This document shows positions 8,626 through 18,502 of a stretch of 64,000 nt of DNA, in pieces. A program made the translations under genes and the position numbers. Within the stretch, counting starts at the first letter, position 1. Each line of letters starts with the position of its first letter. The stretch lies in NCBI RefSeq assembly GCF_020985305.1, contig NZ_CP087588.1, positions 2,654,501 to 2,718,500 on the forward strand, read 5' to 3'. Under the pieces are notes generated by a model. The model searched no databases and was not told the origin of the DNA. It saw only the letters and a program-made list of their open reading frames with translations. Source of the stretch: Croceicoccus sp. Ery15 (GTDB lineage: Bacteria > Pseudomonadota > Alphaproteobacteria > Sphingomonadales > Sphingomonadaceae).

Positions 8626-9411
8626 ATGGCCGAAAACGCGCTTCCCGACATCGCCTTTGCCGCCAGCCCCGACGGCTTGTCGCTCGCCTATCGCCATGCT
8701 GCGGGGTCCGGCCCGCTGATCGTGTTCCTGCCCGGTTACATGTCGGACATGGCTGGGTCCAAGGCAGAAGCTGTGCTGCAATGGGCAGTGGACAACGGGC
8801 GTGGGTGCCTGCTGCTCGATTATTCGGGCTGCGGGAAAAGCGCAGGGCGGTTTGCCGATGGCACATTGTCGCGCTGGCGCGGGGAAGTGCTGCATCTGAT
8901 CGAACAGGCCGGTGCGGGCACGGCGGAAACGCCTGTCCTGCTGATAGGATCGTCGATGGGCGGCTGGCTGATGCTGCTGGTCGCGGGTGCGCTGGTTCAG
9001 GCAGAGGGCGACGAGGCGCTGGCAGGCATGATCGGCATTGCCGCCGCGCCCGATTTCACCAGTTGGGGCTATGACGAGAAGCAGCGCGCCGTGCTGGCGG
9101 GCGGCAAGGTGCTGTACGAAGACAATCCCTATGGGCCCGAACCCACGCCGACGCATCCCGGGTTTTTCGCCGATGCCGAGGCGCAATTGCTATTATCCGA
9201 CCCGCTGGCGATCCACGCGCCGGTGCGCCTGTTGCACGGGCAGCGCGACGCCGACGTGCCGTGGGAAACCTCGATCCGGCTGGCGCATGCACTGGCCGGA
9301 GAGGATGTGCGCGTCGCGCTGGTCAAGGATGGCGACCATCGCCTGTCGCGCCCGCAGGATATAGCGCTGCTACTATCCACCATCGAAGAACTGCTCGCAT
9401 CGGATCATTGA
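8626..9411 (+). CDS. Alpha/beta hydrolase
   Basis: 261-residue cytoplasmic alpha/beta-hydrolase. The nucleophile elbow is GSSMGG (Ser about residue 108). The likely acid is the Asp in QRDADVPWE and the histidine is in [11 protein letters not shown] near the C-terminus, so the triad is complete. It resembles small carboxylesterases/BAAT-like hydrolases, but the substrate cannot be deduced. It lies 25 nt after the M48 gene with a GGAGA ribosome site and probably belongs to that transcription unit. Confidence 0.88.
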   Translation: MAENALPDIAFAASPDGLSLAYRHAAGSGPLIVFLPGYMSDMAGSKAEAVLQWAVDNGRGCLLLDYSGCGKSAGRFADGTLSRWRGEVLHLIEQAGAGTAETPVLLIGSSMGGWLMLLVAGALVQAEGDEALAGMIGIAAAPDFTSWGYDEKQRAVLAGGKVLYEDNPYGPEPTPTHPGFFADAEAQLLLSDPLAIHAPVRLLHGQRDADVPWETSIRLAHALAGEDVRVALVKDGDHRLSRPQDIALLLSTIEELLASDH

Positions 9412-9442
9412 GGCTGGGGCCATCCACCCCATATCGGGGCAC

Positions 9443-10438
9443 ATGACGACACTTTCCGTACTCGATTTCGCGCCCATCGTCGAAGGCGGCACTGCTACCG
9501 ACGCCTTGGCCGCCAGCGCCCGCATCGCCGCCCATGCCGAGGCAGAGGGATACAAGCGGTTCTGGCTGGCCGAACATCACGCCATGGCCGGCATCGCCAG
9601 CAGCGCGGTGGCCGTGTGCCTTGCCCATATCGGCCATGCGACCAGCACTATTCGCATCGGCGCGGGCGGGATCATGCTGCCCAATCACAACCCTTTCGTG
9701 ATCGCCGAACAATTCGGCACGCTGGACGCGCTGTTTCCCGGACGGATCGATCTGGGTCTTGGCCGCGCACCGGGTGCCGACGGACGCATCGCGCGCATGC
9801 TGCGCAAGGATCTGCACGGCGCGGCGGAACAATTCCCGCAGGATGTGGTCGAATTGCAGGCGATTTTCGCGGGCGACGAACGCCTGCCGCTGCAGGCCAC
9901 GCCCGGCGCGGGGGCCAATCCCGAAATCTGGCTACTCGGCTCCAGCCTGTTTGGCGCGCAACTGGCCGCGCGGCTGGGCCTGCCCTATGCCTTTGCCGCC
10001 CATTTCGCGCCGTCGCAGCTTGACGATGCGCTGCGGGTCTATCGCGAATTCTTCCAGCCGTCCGAAGCATGCGAAAAGCCGCATGTTATGGTGGGCACCA
10101 ATGCCTATGCTGCGGAAACCACCGAAGAAGCCTATCTGATGGCATCCAGCATGGACCAGAGCTTTGTCGCATTGCGCACCGGCCATCCGGGCAAGCTGCC
10201 TCCGCCGGTTCCCGGCTATCGCGACAGCCTGCCCCCGCAGGCGGCTGCGACATTACAGGCGATGCGGTCGGTCAGCGCCATCGGCACGCGCGGGGAAGTG
10301 GCCGAAAGCCTGACCGCGCTGATCCGCCGCACCGGCGCGGACGAGCTTGTTTTGGCGGGCAACACCTTTGATCCTGCCGCACGCGCGAGGTCGCTTTCGC
10401 TTACCATGCAGGCGATGAAAGCCGCCTGTCCCGCCTGA
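9443..10438 (+). CDS. LLM class flavin-dependent oxidoreductase
   Basis: 331-residue bacterial luciferase-like TIM-barrel enzyme using FMN/F420-type chemistry. Diagnostic features are the opening [12 protein letters not shown], the [18 protein letters not shown] segment around residues 32-50, and LGLGRAPG around residues 106-113, matching the YhbW-type subgroup. Typical members oxidise or desaturate small organics; the partner flavin reductase and substrate are unknown. Same strand as its neighbours, 31 nt after the hydrolase. Confidence 0.9.
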   Translation: MTTLSVLDFAPIVEGGTATDALAASARIAAHAEAEGYKRFWLAEHHAMAGIASSAVAVCLAHIGHATSTIRIGAGGIMLPNHNPFVIAEQFGTLDALFPGRIDLGLGRAPGADGRIARMLRKDLHGAAEQFPQDVVELQAIFAGDERLPLQATPGAGANPEIWLLGSSLFGAQLAARLGLPYAFAAHFAPSQLDDALRVYREFFQPSEACEKPHVMVGTNAYAAETTEEAYLMASSMDQSFVALRTGHPGKLPPPVPGYRDSLPPQAAATLQAMRSVSAIGTRGEVAESLTALIRRTGADELVLAGNTFDPAARARSLSLTMQAMKAACPA

Positions 10439-10532
10439 TCCGGCGGAAAGCCGCTTGCCATCCGCAGCCTCTATGCCCTAGCCCTACGCGCCGCTGGCCC
10501 GGCGCGCGAATGCCGGGGGGAGAAGGAACGGA

Positions 10533-11765
10533 ATGAACCAAGCAGACGTCATCATCGTTGGCGCGGGCCATGGCGGCGCGGCCGCCGCACTTGCCCTTCG
10601 GCAGGCCGGTTTCGAAGGGTCGATCGCCATGATCGGGCGCGAAAAGGAAGCCCCCTACGAACGTCCGCCGCTGTCCAAGGAATATCTGGCGCGCGAGAAG
10701 GAATTCGAACGGCTTTATATCCGCCCTCCCCAGTTCTGGGAGGACAAGGATATCCGCCTGATCCTCGGCACCAGCGTGACCGAGATCGAGCCGCGCGGCA
10801 AAAGCGTAAAGCTCTCTAACGGCGAGCAGATGGGATACACCCATCTGATCTGGGCAGCGGGCGGCGATGCGCGGCGCCTGTCGTGTTCGGGCGCGGATCT
10901 GCGCGGCGTGCATGCGGTGCGCACCCGCGCCGATGCGGACCGCATGATGGCCGAAATCGATGCGGGCGCGAAACGCTGTGTCGTCATCGGCGGCGGCTAT
11001 ATCGGGCTGGAAGCGGCCGCCGTGCTGCGCAAGCTGGATATCGAGGTTGTGCTAATCGAAATGCTCGACCGCGTGCTGGCGCGCGTTGCGGGCGAAACCC
11101 TGTCGCGTTTCTATGAACAGGAACACCGCGATCACGGCGTGAACATCATGCTGGAAACCGGCGTCGATTGCATTCTGGGCGACGGCGACAAGGTAACCGG
11201 CGTGAAACTGGCCGACGGCAGCGAGATCGAGGCAGACATGGTGATCGTTGGCATCGGCATCGTGCCGTCGATCGGACCGCTGATCGTGGCGGGCGCGACG
11301 GGCGCGAACGGCGTGGATGTCGACGAATATTGCCGCACGTCGCTCGACGACATCTACGCCATCGGCGATTGCGCGGCCCATGCCAACGATTACGCCGATG
11401 GCGCGGTGATTCGGCTGGAAGCGGTGCAGAACGCGAACGACATGGCCAAGACCGCCGCCATGGCGATCTGCGGCGACAAGCAGCCGTACAAGGCGACGCC
11501 ATGGTTCTGGTCGAACCAGTATGATCTGAAATTGCAGACCGTGGGCCTGTCGATCGGTTTCGACCATTTCGTCGTGCGCGGCGATCCGGCCACGCGCAGC
11601 TTTTCCGTTATCTATCTACGTGACGGCAAGGTCGTGGCGCTGGACTGCGTGAACAAGGTCAAGGACTATGTTCAGGGCAAGAAGCTGGTCGAACGCCATG
11701 CGGTGATCGATCCGGCTCTGCTGGCCGATAATGACGTGCCGTTAAAGGAAATGGCAGAGGGCTAG
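10533..11765 (+). CDS. NAD(P)/FAD-dependent oxidoreductase, ferredoxin-reductase type
   Basis: 410-residue flavoprotein of the rubredoxin/ferredoxin-reductase family (ThcD, PdR-like). FAD-binding GAGHGG at residues 10-15, the [13 protein letters not shown] segment, NAD-binding [10 protein letters not shown] near residues 152-161 and the second FAD motif YAIGDCA near residue 270 are all present. It should pass electrons from NAD(P)H to a 2Fe-2S ferredoxin serving a P450 or dioxygenase; neither lies nearby. Its TAG stop shares the tetranucleotide CTAG with the stop of convergent queG. Confidence 0.93.
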   Translation: MNQADVIIVGAGHGGAAAALALRQAGFEGSIAMIGREKEAPYERPPLSKEYLAREKEFERLYIRPPQFWEDKDIRLILGTSVTEIEPRGKSVKLSNGEQMGYTHLIWAAGGDARRLSCSGADLRGVHAVRTRADADRMMAEIDAGAKRCVVIGGGYIGLEAAAVLRKLDIEVVLIEMLDRVLARVAGETLSRFYEQEHRDHGVNIMLETGVDCILGDGDKVTGVKLADGSEIEADMVIVGIGIVPSIGPLIVAGATGANGVDVDEYCRTSLDDIYAIGDCAAHANDYADGAVIRLEAVQNANDMAKTAAMAICGDKQPYKATPWFWSNQYDLKLQTVGLSIGFDHFVVRGDPATRSFSVIYLRDGKVVALDCVNKVKDYVQGKKLVERHAVIDPALLADNDVPLKEMAEG

Positions 11766-12853
11766 GTCGCGGGCTGGCGCGTTTCCGCCAGCCGCGCCAG
11801 CGCCCAGCCGGCCGCTTCTGCGACCACGGGATCGGAATCGGTCAGCAAGGCGCTGACCGGTTCCGCCAGCGCGGCATCGCCGCTGTTCCCCGCCGCGATG
11901 AGGCAATTGCGCACGAACCGGTCGCGCCCGATCCGCTTTATGGGAGAGCCGGAGAACAGCACCCGGAACCCCGCATCGTCCAGCGCCAGCAGTTCGCGCA
12001 GGCGCGGTGCGACCAGTTCGGCGCGCGGCAGGAACGCGCGGTTCGCCGCCGCGCTTTGCGCAAAGCTGTTCCACGGGCACACGGCAAGGCAATCGTCGCA
12101 GCCATAGATACGATTGCCCATCGCGGCGCGGAATTCATGCGGGATCGGGCCCTTATGCTCGATGGTGAGATAGGAAATACACCGCCGCGCATCGATCTGG
12201 CGGGGCGCGGGAAAGGCATTGGTGGGGCAGGCATTCAGGCAGGCCGTGCACGAACCGCAGCGGTCCTGATGCGGTTCGTCGGGCCGGAACGCCAGAGTGG
12301 TATAGATCGCGCCCAGAAACAGCCAGCTGCCATGCTGGCGGCTGACCATATTGGTATGCTTGCCCTGCCAGCCGATGCCCGCAGCCTCGCCCAGCGGTTT
12401 TTCCATCACGGGGGCGGTATCGACAAAGACCTTAACCCCCGCCTCGATCCCCTGTTTCGCCGCTTCCCCGACCAGCCAGCGCGCCAGCCGCTTCAGCGCC
12501 TTTTTCACCGTATCGTGATAATCGCGCCCCTGCGCATAGACCGAAATGCGGGCGCGATCCCTCGCATCGGCCAGCGCCAGCGGGTCATGTGCGGGGGCAT
12601 AGCTCATGCCCAGGGCGATCACGCTTTGCGCTTCGGGCCAAAGGATCTGCGGCGCGCCGCGCTGGTCGGCGCGGTCCTCCATCCAGCCCATCGATCCGTG
12701 GCGGTCCTGCGCCAGCCAGTCGCGCAGCCGTGCAATCCGGCGCGGGTCGGCGCCCGCGCCTGCGATCCCCGCGGCGGCGAAACCTTCCTTTTGCGCCTGT
12801 TCCAGAAGCGCTTGCCTTAGAAGTTCAAGCCTGTCAGCGCTTGACCCGTTCAA
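11762..12853 (-). CDS. queG: Epoxyqueuosine reductase
   Basis: Cobalamin-dependent, two 4Fe-4S enzyme making the last step of queuosine in tRNA (epoxyqueuosine to queuosine). The catalytic Asp is in VFVDTAP (about residue 145). First cluster: [12 protein letters not shown] (Cys 199, 202, 205, 209 in my numbering); second: Cys 225 with [14 protein letters not shown]-like C-terminus follows. The frame is open to 12934, overlapping the divergent ABC gene; I chose TTG 12853, which gives the normal length of 363 residues and places the N-terminus as in homologues. The start is uncertain. Confidence 0.9.
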   Translation of the reverse strand: MNGSSADRLELLRQALLEQAQKEGFAAAGIAGAGADPRRIARLRDWLAQDRHGSMGWMEDRADQRGAPQILWPEAQSVIALGMSYAPAHDPLALADARDRARISVYAQGRDYHDTVKKALKRLARWLVGEAAKQGIEAGVKVFVDTAPVMEKPLGEAAGIGWQGKHTNMVSRQHGSWLFLGAIYTTLAFRPDEPHQDRCGSCTACLNACPTNAFPAPRQIDARRCISYLTIEHKGPIPHEFRAAMGNRIYGCDDCLAVCPWNSFAQSAAANRAFLPRAELVAPRLRELLALDDAGFRVLFSGSPIKRIGRDRFVRNCLIAAGNSGDAALAEPVSALLTDSDPVVAEAAGWALARLAETRQPAT

Positions 12854-12870
12854 ATGCCTTAACCTTATTT
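12841..12870 (+). promoter_or_regulatory. Candidate promoter for the ABC exporter operon
   Basis: TTGACC (12841-12846) and TTATTT (12865-12870) with an 18-nt spacer, about 57 bp upstream of the ABC ATPase start. It overlaps the presumed queG start region on the other strand. Pattern match only. Confidence 0.3.
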
Positions 12871-12927
12871 TGCGAGTTTGCGGGGCAAAGCCGCTCTCTC
12901 TTACGGGAATTCTACTTGCAGCAGGCG

Positions 12928-13935
12928 ATGACACAAGCGTTCGATCAAACCCGGTTCACCCCCCTTGACGACAGCAACCGCCCTCTGGCGATCGAAGCAA
13001 GGGGGCTGGTCAAGCGTTTCGACGGGGTTCTGGCGGTGGACGGCGTGGATATCGCCGTGCCCGAAGGGTCGATCTTCGGCATACTCGGCCCCAATGGCGC
13101 GGGCAAGACGACGACATTGCGCATGCTGCTGGGCATTATCGACCCCGATCAGGGCACCCGCCGCGTCTTGGGGAGCGAGGATCCGCACGCGCTGGCCAAT
13201 CGCATCGGCTATCTGCCGGAAGAGCGGGGGCTGTATCCCGCGATGAAGGCCGTGGATGCCATCGCCTTTGTCGGCGCGCTGCGCGGCCTGCCCACGGCAG
13301 AGGGGCGCAAGCGCGGCTATCGCCTGCTGGAAGAGCACGGTTTCGCGCATATTGCGGACCGCCAGATTCGCCAGATGTCCAAGGGACAGGCCCAAACGGT
13401 GCAGCTTTTGGCCACATTGGTGCACGATCCGGCACTGGTCGTGCTGGACGAACCGTTCTCGGGCCTCGACGCGATCAGCCAGGGGCGGCTGGAGCGGACC
13501 ATTCGCGGCCTTGCCGAAAAAGGCACAACGGTGATCTTTTCCACCCATGTCCTCGCCCATGCGGAACGTCTGTGCGAACGCATCGCGATCATCGCGGGCG
13601 GGCGGGTGCCGTTCCACGGCCTTGTCTCTACCGCGCGCGACCGTTTGCCGCCGCAGGTGCATCTGGAAACCCGCACCATCGACGGACCATGGCGCGCGGC
13701 ACTGCCCGCCGATGCGCAGCCGCAGATCAAGGCGACCGGCGGGGCGCTATGGGCATTTTCGCTGCCCGACGACGGCGTCGAACCGCTGCTGACCGCGCTG
13801 GTGGAAGGCAAGGCGGGGATCCAGGCGCTTTCCATAGAACGGGCGGGACTGCACGATGCGTTCGTCGCCATTGCGGGCGAGGCCGCGGCCAAGGCGCTGG
13901 AAGACGACGGCAAGGGTGCGGAGAGCGCGAAATGA
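12928..13935 (+). CDS. ABC transporter ATP-binding protein, NatA-like
   Basis: 335-residue ATPase energising the permease that follows. Walker [10 protein letters not shown] at residues 54-62, signature MSKGQAQ near residue 151 and Walker B LVVLDEP ending at residue 176. The C-terminal 100 residues carry the DUF4162-type domain found in NatA/sodium-export and drug-export ATPases. ATG 12928 is the only sensible start near the domain. It overlaps the permease by 4 nt (ATGA). Confidence 0.93.
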   Translation: MTQAFDQTRFTPLDDSNRPLAIEARGLVKRFDGVLAVDGVDIAVPEGSIFGILGPNGAGKTTTLRMLLGIIDPDQGTRRVLGSEDPHALANRIGYLPEERGLYPAMKAVDAIAFVGALRGLPTAEGRKRGYRLLEEHGFAHIADRQIRQMSKGQAQTVQLLATLVHDPALVVLDEPFSGLDAISQGRLERTIRGLAEKGTTVIFSTHVLAHAERLCERIAIIAGGRVPFHGLVSTARDRLPPQVHLETRTIDGPWRAALPADAQPQIKATGGALWAFSLPDDGVEPLLTALVEGKAGIQALSIERAGLHDAFVAIAGEAAAKALEDDGKGAESAK

Positions 13936-15185
13936 AGCATTTCCTGTCCAAGATCATGGTCATCGCGCGCCGTGATTTCCGCGCGATCCTGTTCAGCCGG
14001 TCGTTCCTGTTCTTCATCCTTGGCCCGCTGTTTCCGGTGATCGTCGCATGGATGGCGGGCGGCATCGGCGCCAGCGTTCAGGGCGCTGCGGGCGAGGCGA
14101 GGCTGGGCATTGCGATGAGCGAGACCGAAAGCGCGCTGATCAGCGATGCGCGCCAGTCGCTGCACCATGCCCTGCCCAAGCTGCCCGGTCTGGAGATGCT
14201 GCAAGGCGACCGCAACGGCACGGGCGAGATCAGGGCCGTGATGGCCGACGGTCCGGGCGAGCGCAATGTCGCCGCCGTGCTGGCGGGCACATTGGACGAA
14301 CCCAGCCTGTCGGGCCCGTCGAACCGCATCGCGGCATGGCAGGGCGATGTCAGCCTGCTGGTCGACGAGGCGCGGCGGCTGCGCGACTTGCGGGCAGGCG
14401 CGCAGCAACGCGAATGGCCCGCGATCACCATGCAACCCATGGCCCAGCCCAGCCAGGTGGACGAAGCGGGCGGGCGCATCCGCACCGCGCAGGCGGGACA
14501 GACGCTGCTGTTCCTGCTGACCATGCTGCTGGCAGGCATGGTGCTGTCGAACCTTGTCGAGGAAAAGGCGAACAAGATCATCGAAGTGCTGGCCGCCGCC
14601 GTGCCGATGGACGCGGTGTTTTTCGGCAAGCTGCTGGCGATGCTGGGCGTCAGCTTTGTCGGCATTGCCGTGTGGGGCAGCGCGGCGGCGCTGGTGTTGG
14701 TGGCGGGCGGCAGCGGGCTTTCGATGTTGGCGACGCCGGCAGTCGGCTGGCCGGTGTTCATCCTGCTGTGCATCGCCTATTTCGCTTGCGCCTATCTGTT
14801 GCTGGGATCGCTGTTCCTGTCGATCGGCGGTCTGGCGGCCACGGTGCGCGAGGTGCAGACTTTGTCCATGCCCGTCACCATGGCGCAATTGCTGGTGTTC
14901 TTTCTTGCGTCCTATGCGCTGGGCCATCAGGGGCAGCCCATCGAAATGGCGGCAGCGATTTTCCCCTTCTCCTCGCCCTTTGCGATGCTGGCACGCGCAG
15001 CGATGCAGCCCGAAATCTGGCCCCATTTCGTCGCCATCGCGTGGCAGGCCCTGTGGGTGTTCCTGATTGTGCGCGCGGGCGCGGCGCTGTTCCGCAAGAC
15101 GGTGATGAAATCGGGTCCGGCCAAGGGCAGGCGCGGACTGGGCACGTTACTGTCGCAATCGGTCCGCTCGTTCAGGCGCGCCTAA
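13932..15185 (+). CDS. ABC transporter permease, NatB-like
   Basis: 417-residue ABC-2 type permease. One N-terminal helix (about 20-42) is followed by a large extracytoplasmic domain (about 45-185) and then about five helices, with the typical FLLTMLLAGMVLSNLVEEKANKII stretch split around residue 200, ending in a basic tail. Together with the upstream ATPase it should form an exporter of the NatAB/YhaP class (sodium, drugs or peptides). The start overlaps the ATPase stop. Confidence 0.9.
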   Translation: MKHFLSKIMVIARRDFRAILFSRSFLFFILGPLFPVIVAWMAGGIGASVQGAAGEARLGIAMSETESALISDARQSLHHALPKLPGLEMLQGDRNGTGEIRAVMADGPGERNVAAVLAGTLDEPSLSGPSNRIAAWQGDVSLLVDEARRLRDLRAGAQQREWPAITMQPMAQPSQVDEAGGRIRTAQAGQTLLFLLTMLLAGMVLSNLVEEKANKIIEVLAAAVPMDAVFFGKLLAMLGVSFVGIAVWGSAAALVLVAGGSGLSMLATPAVGWPVFILLCIAYFACAYLLLGSLFLSIGGLAATVREVQTLSMPVTMAQLLVFFLASYALGHQGQPIEMAAAIFPFSSPFAMLARAAMQPEIWPHFVAIAWQALWVFLIVRAGAALFRKTVMKSGPAKGRRGLGTLLSQSVRSFRRA

Positions 15186-15210
15186 GGCGGGATGGGGTAA
15201 CAGGGGCGGC

Positions 15211-15702
15211 ATGACCCATGATCGCCGCAGCTTTGTCGGATTGCTTCTTGCGGGCGCGCTGTCCCCGCTGGCAACGGCCTGCGGTCAAAGCGCCGAGGCG
15301 AAGCAGGCATTCCCTTTTACGCTAAGCGACGCGCAATGGCGCAAGCGGCTGACTGCGGCGGAATATCGCATCCTGCGCGAAGCGGGCACCGAGCGGGCTT
15401 TCTCCTCCCCGCTCGACAAGGAAAAGCGCGCGGGCATCTTCGCCTGCGCGGGCTGCGGCCACCGGCTGTTTTCGTCGCGCACTAAATATGACAGCCGCAC
15501 CGGCTGGCCCAGTTTCTATCGTCCGCTGCAAGGCGCCATCGGCACGAGCACCGATTACAAGATCGGCTATCCCCGTACCGAAGTGCATTGCGCCAATTGC
15601 GGCGGCCATCTGGGCCATGTGTTCAATGACGGACCCAAGCCCACCGGCAAGCGTTACTGTATGAACGGGCTGGCACTGGATTTCATTCCCGGCGCTGCCT
15701 AA
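15211..15702 (+). CDS. msrB: Exported peptide-methionine (R)-S-oxide reductase
   Basis: 163-residue MsrB that repairs methionine-R-sulfoxide. Zinc cysteines 79, 82, 127 and 130 (CAGC, CANC) and catalytic Cys150 in RYCMN are intact. Unlike cytoplasmic MsrB it carries an export signal: DRRSFVG resembles a twin-arginine motif, followed by a hydrophobic stretch and an ATAC lipobox-like site at Cys24. It may therefore be an envelope lipoprotein protecting periplasmic proteins. msrA at 26730-27404 is also exported. Confidence 0.93.
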   Translation: MTHDRRSFVGLLLAGALSPLATACGQSAEAKQAFPFTLSDAQWRKRLTAAEYRILREAGTERAFSSPLDKEKRAGIFACAGCGHRLFSSRTKYDSRTGWPSFYRPLQGAIGTSTDYKIGYPRTEVHCANCGGHLGHVFNDGPKPTGKRYCMNGLALDFIPGAA

Positions 15703-15793
15703 GGGCAACAGGCGCAGCCAAAACGCGCCACCGACAGGGCAGTGGAAACGCTGCCTATTCGACTCCGACGATTTTCACGGCTAGAGCACAATA

Positions 15794-17731
15794 ATGACTG
15801 CCGAACAGGCCCCTAACAAACCGCTGACACCGCTGCTGGATACGGTCGACACGCCCAACGATCTGCGCAGGCTGGCCCCGTCGCAATTGCGCCAGCTGGC
15901 TGACGAGCTGCGGCTGGAGATGATCGATGCCGTCGGGCAGACCGGCGGCCATCTGGGGTCCGGCCTTGGCGTGGTCGAACTGACCACCGCGATCCATTAC
16001 GTGTTCAACACGCCCGAAGATCGCCTGATCTGGGATGTCGGCCACCAGGCCTATCCCCACAAGATCCTGACGGGCCGGCGCGACCGTATCCGCACCCTGC
16101 GTCAGGGCGGCGGGCTGTCGGGCTTTACCAAGCGGAGCGAAAGCGAATACGACCCGTTCGGCGCGGCGCACAGCTCCACCTCGATCAGCGCGGCGCTGGG
16201 CTTTGCGGTGGCCAACAAGCTGTCGGGCAGGCCCGGCAAGGGCATCGCCGTCATCGGCGACGGCGCGATGAGCGCGGGCATGGCGTATGAAGCCATGAAC
16301 AATGCCGAACAGGCGGGCAACCGTCTGGTCGTGATCCTGAACGACAATGACATGTCGATCGCGCCGCCCGTTGGCGGATTGTCAAGCTATCTTGCCCGCC
16401 TCGTGTCTTCGGGCCGCTTCCTTGGCCTGCGCGAACTGGCGCGCAAATTCGCGCGCAAGCTGCCCCGCCCGCTGCATGTCGCCGCGCGCAAGACCGACGA
16501 ATTCGCCCGCGGCATGGCGATGGGCGGCACCTTGTTCGAAGAGCTTGGCTTTTATTACGTCGGCCCCATCGACGGGCACGATCTGGAAGCGCTGGTTCCC
16601 GTTCTGGAAAACGTGCGCGATGCCGCCGAGGGGCCGTGCCTGATCCATGTCGTCACGCAAAAGGGCAAGGGCTATGCCCCTGCGGAACAGAGCGCCGACA
16701 AATATCACGGCGTGCAGAAGTTCAACGTCGTCACGGGCGAGCAGAAAAAGTCCAGGGGCGGACCGCCCAAATATCAGGACGTGTTCGGCGAAACCCTTGC
16801 GAAACTGGCCGAAACCGACGACCGCATCTGCGCCATCACTGCCGCCATGCCCAGCGGCACCGGCGTCGATATTTTCAACAAGGCCCACCCCGACCGCAGC
16901 TTCGACGTCGGCATTGCGGAACAGCATGCGGTGACCTTTGCCGCCGGTCTTGCGGCCGAAGGCATGCGCCCGTTCTGCGCGATCTATTCCACCTTTTTGC
17001 AGCGCGCCTTCGATCAGGTGGTGCATGACGTGGCGATCCAGAACCTGCCCGTGCGCTTTGCCATCGACCGCGCCGGTCTGGTCGGCGCGGACGGGGCGAC
17101 CCACGCGGGCAGTTTCGACGTGACCTATCTGGCGACGCTGCCGAACATGGTGGTGATGGCCGCGGCTGACGAGGCGGAGCTGGCGCATATGACCTATACC
17201 GCCGCTTGCCATGACAGCGGCCCGATCGCCTTCCGCTATCCGCGCGGCGAAGGGACCGGCGTGCCCATGCCCGAACAGCCCGAACGGCTTGAAATCGGCA
17301 AGGGGCGTATCGTGCGCGAGGGCAGCAAGATCGCGATCCTGTCGCTGGGCACCCGCCTTGCCGAGGGGCTGAAGGCTGCCGACCAGCTTGAGGCAAAAGG
17401 CCTGTCCACGACCGTGGCGGACTTGCGCTTTGCCAAGCCGCTGGACGAGGCGATGATCCGACGCCTGATCGCCAGCCACGAAGTGGTCGTCACTGTCGAG
17501 GAAGGCGCCATCGGCGGGCTTGGCGCCCATGTGCTGACGATGGCCAGCGACGAGGGGCTGCTGGACAACGGCCTGAAGATCCGCACCATGCGCCTGCCCG
17601 ACATTTTCCAGGACCACGACGCGCCCGACAGGCAATATGACGAAGCCGGACTGAATGCCGCCAATATCGTCGATACGGTCCTGAAAGCGCTGCGCCACAA
17701 CAGCGCGGGGGTCGAGGAAGCGCGGGCCTAG
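15794..17731 (+). CDS. dxs: 1-Deoxy-D-xylulose-5-phosphate synthase
   Basis: First enzyme of the MEP isoprenoid pathway, condensing pyruvate and glyceraldehyde 3-phosphate with thiamine diphosphate in the cytosol. The 645 residues show [12 protein letters not shown], the ThDP/magnesium motif GDGAMSAG at about 155-162 ending in [11 protein letters not shown], the pyrimidine-domain [12 protein letters not shown], and the C-terminal transketolase domain. Full length for the family. Isoprenoid supply would feed carotenoids and quinones. Convergent with the NnrU-like gene. Confidence 0.97.
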   Translation: MTAEQAPNKPLTPLLDTVDTPNDLRRLAPSQLRQLADELRLEMIDAVGQTGGHLGSGLGVVELTTAIHYVFNTPEDRLIWDVGHQAYPHKILTGRRDRIRTLRQGGGLSGFTKRSESEYDPFGAAHSSTSISAALGFAVANKLSGRPGKGIAVIGDGAMSAGMAYEAMNNAEQAGNRLVVILNDNDMSIAPPVGGLSSYLARLVSSGRFLGLRELARKFARKLPRPLHVAARKTDEFARGMAMGGTLFEELGFYYVGPIDGHDLEALVPVLENVRDAAEGPCLIHVVTQKGKGYAPAEQSADKYHGVQKFNVVTGEQKKSRGGPPKYQDVFGETLAKLAETDDRICAITAAMPSGTGVDIFNKAHPDRSFDVGIAEQHAVTFAAGLAAEGMRPFCAIYSTFLQRAFDQVVHDVAIQNLPVRFAIDRAGLVGADGATHAGSFDVTYLATLPNMVVMAAADEAELAHMTYTAACHDSGPIAFRYPRGEGTGVPMPEQPERLEIGKGRIVREGSKIAILSLGTRLAEGLKAADQLEAKGLSTTVADLRFAKPLDEAMIRRLIASHEVVVTVEEGAIGGLGAHVLTMASDEGLLDNGLKIRTMRLPDIFQDHDAPDRQYDEAGLNAANIVDTVLKALRHNSAGVEEARA

Positions 17732-17736
17732 GGCCG

Positions 17737-17755
17737 TGGGGTGTCGATCACCCCA
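17737..17755. terminator. Hairpin between dxs and the NnrU-like gene
   Basis: TGGGGTG (17737-17743) and CACCCCA (17749-17755) form a perfect 7-bp stem with a 5-nt loop between convergent genes, covering the downstream gene's stop codon. No T-run, so it may be an intrinsic barrier or only a 3' stabilising hairpin. Confidence 0.4.
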
Positions 17756-18434
17756 GCCACCGCCATACGCCCGCAGCCACGCCGCCCAGCGGCAGATGCA
17801 GCCAGCTGATCCCTAGCCATAGGGCCAGCGCGCCCAGCCACATCACCGGCGATATGCGCGCAAGGCCGGACAGTTTCGGGAAGAAGCTCGTCCGGGCCTG
17901 CCAACCGGTCCACGCATCGCCCAGCTGCCCCTGTTTCTTGCGGTCCTGCATGGCCGAACCGCCCAGTCCCAGCACGATAAACGCGCCCATCAGGAACAAT
18001 GTGCGCGGTTCGGGCGCCAGCAGAATATGCGAAAACGCCCAGAGTGAGATGCCCCACATCATCGGGTGGCGGGTAACCGCGAAGGCTCCCGTCGGCTCCT
18101 TGCTGGCGGCCAGTTCGGCGGCTTTGGGCGAAGGAGCGGCGGGATTGCCCGCGAAACTGCCGATCAGCAGCAGCAGGGCAAAGAATGTGATGAGCATCGC
18201 CGCGATCCATGCCCAGTCGGCATAGGCGGGCCATGCATAGGGGCCACGCGGTGCCTCGGCAAAGGCATAGACCGTCCAGCCCAGCGTGACGACGGCGACG
18301 ATCGAATAGGCCGCGATAAAACTCGCCTGCCCCAGCAGCGATATCAGCGGCTTGCGCAGCTGATGCGTCAGGATGATGTGGGTGCCCACGAATACGATCG
18401 CCGCCGACAGCAGGAAGGAAAGCCTCAGGTCCAT
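17748..18434 (-). CDS. NnrU family membrane protein
   Basis: 228-residue inner-membrane protein with about six hydrophobic helices. The central TRHPMMWG motif is the signature of the NnrU/isoprenylcysteine-methyltransferase-like superfamily. NnrU was named from nitric-oxide metabolism clusters, but in sphingomonads related genes also act in carotenoid isomerisation (ZISO-like), which would suit the adjacent dxs. No denitrification genes are nearby. Exact role undetermined. Confidence 0.85.
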   Translation of the reverse strand: MDLRLSFLLSAAIVFVGTHIILTHQLRKPLISLLGQASFIAAYSIVAVVTLGWTVYAFAEAPRGPYAWPAYADWAWIAAMLITFFALLLLIGSFAGNPAAPSPKAAELAASKEPTGAFAVTRHPMMWGISLWAFSHILLAPEPRTLFLMGAFIVLGLGGSAMQDRKKQGQLGDAWTGWQARTSFFPKLSGLARISPVMWLGALALWLGISWLHLPLGGVAAGVWRWLG

Positions 18435-18502
18435 GCGGGTTTCCTATCCTTGCTATGCGGCGGGATCGTGGCGCGCCTTGCCGGGCTGGCCGTTTGGCGG
18501 GT

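Noticed and set aside
6375..8651. 758-codon open frame on the minus strand
   Set aside because: Antisense to the YjgN-like and M48 genes, both with clear motifs.
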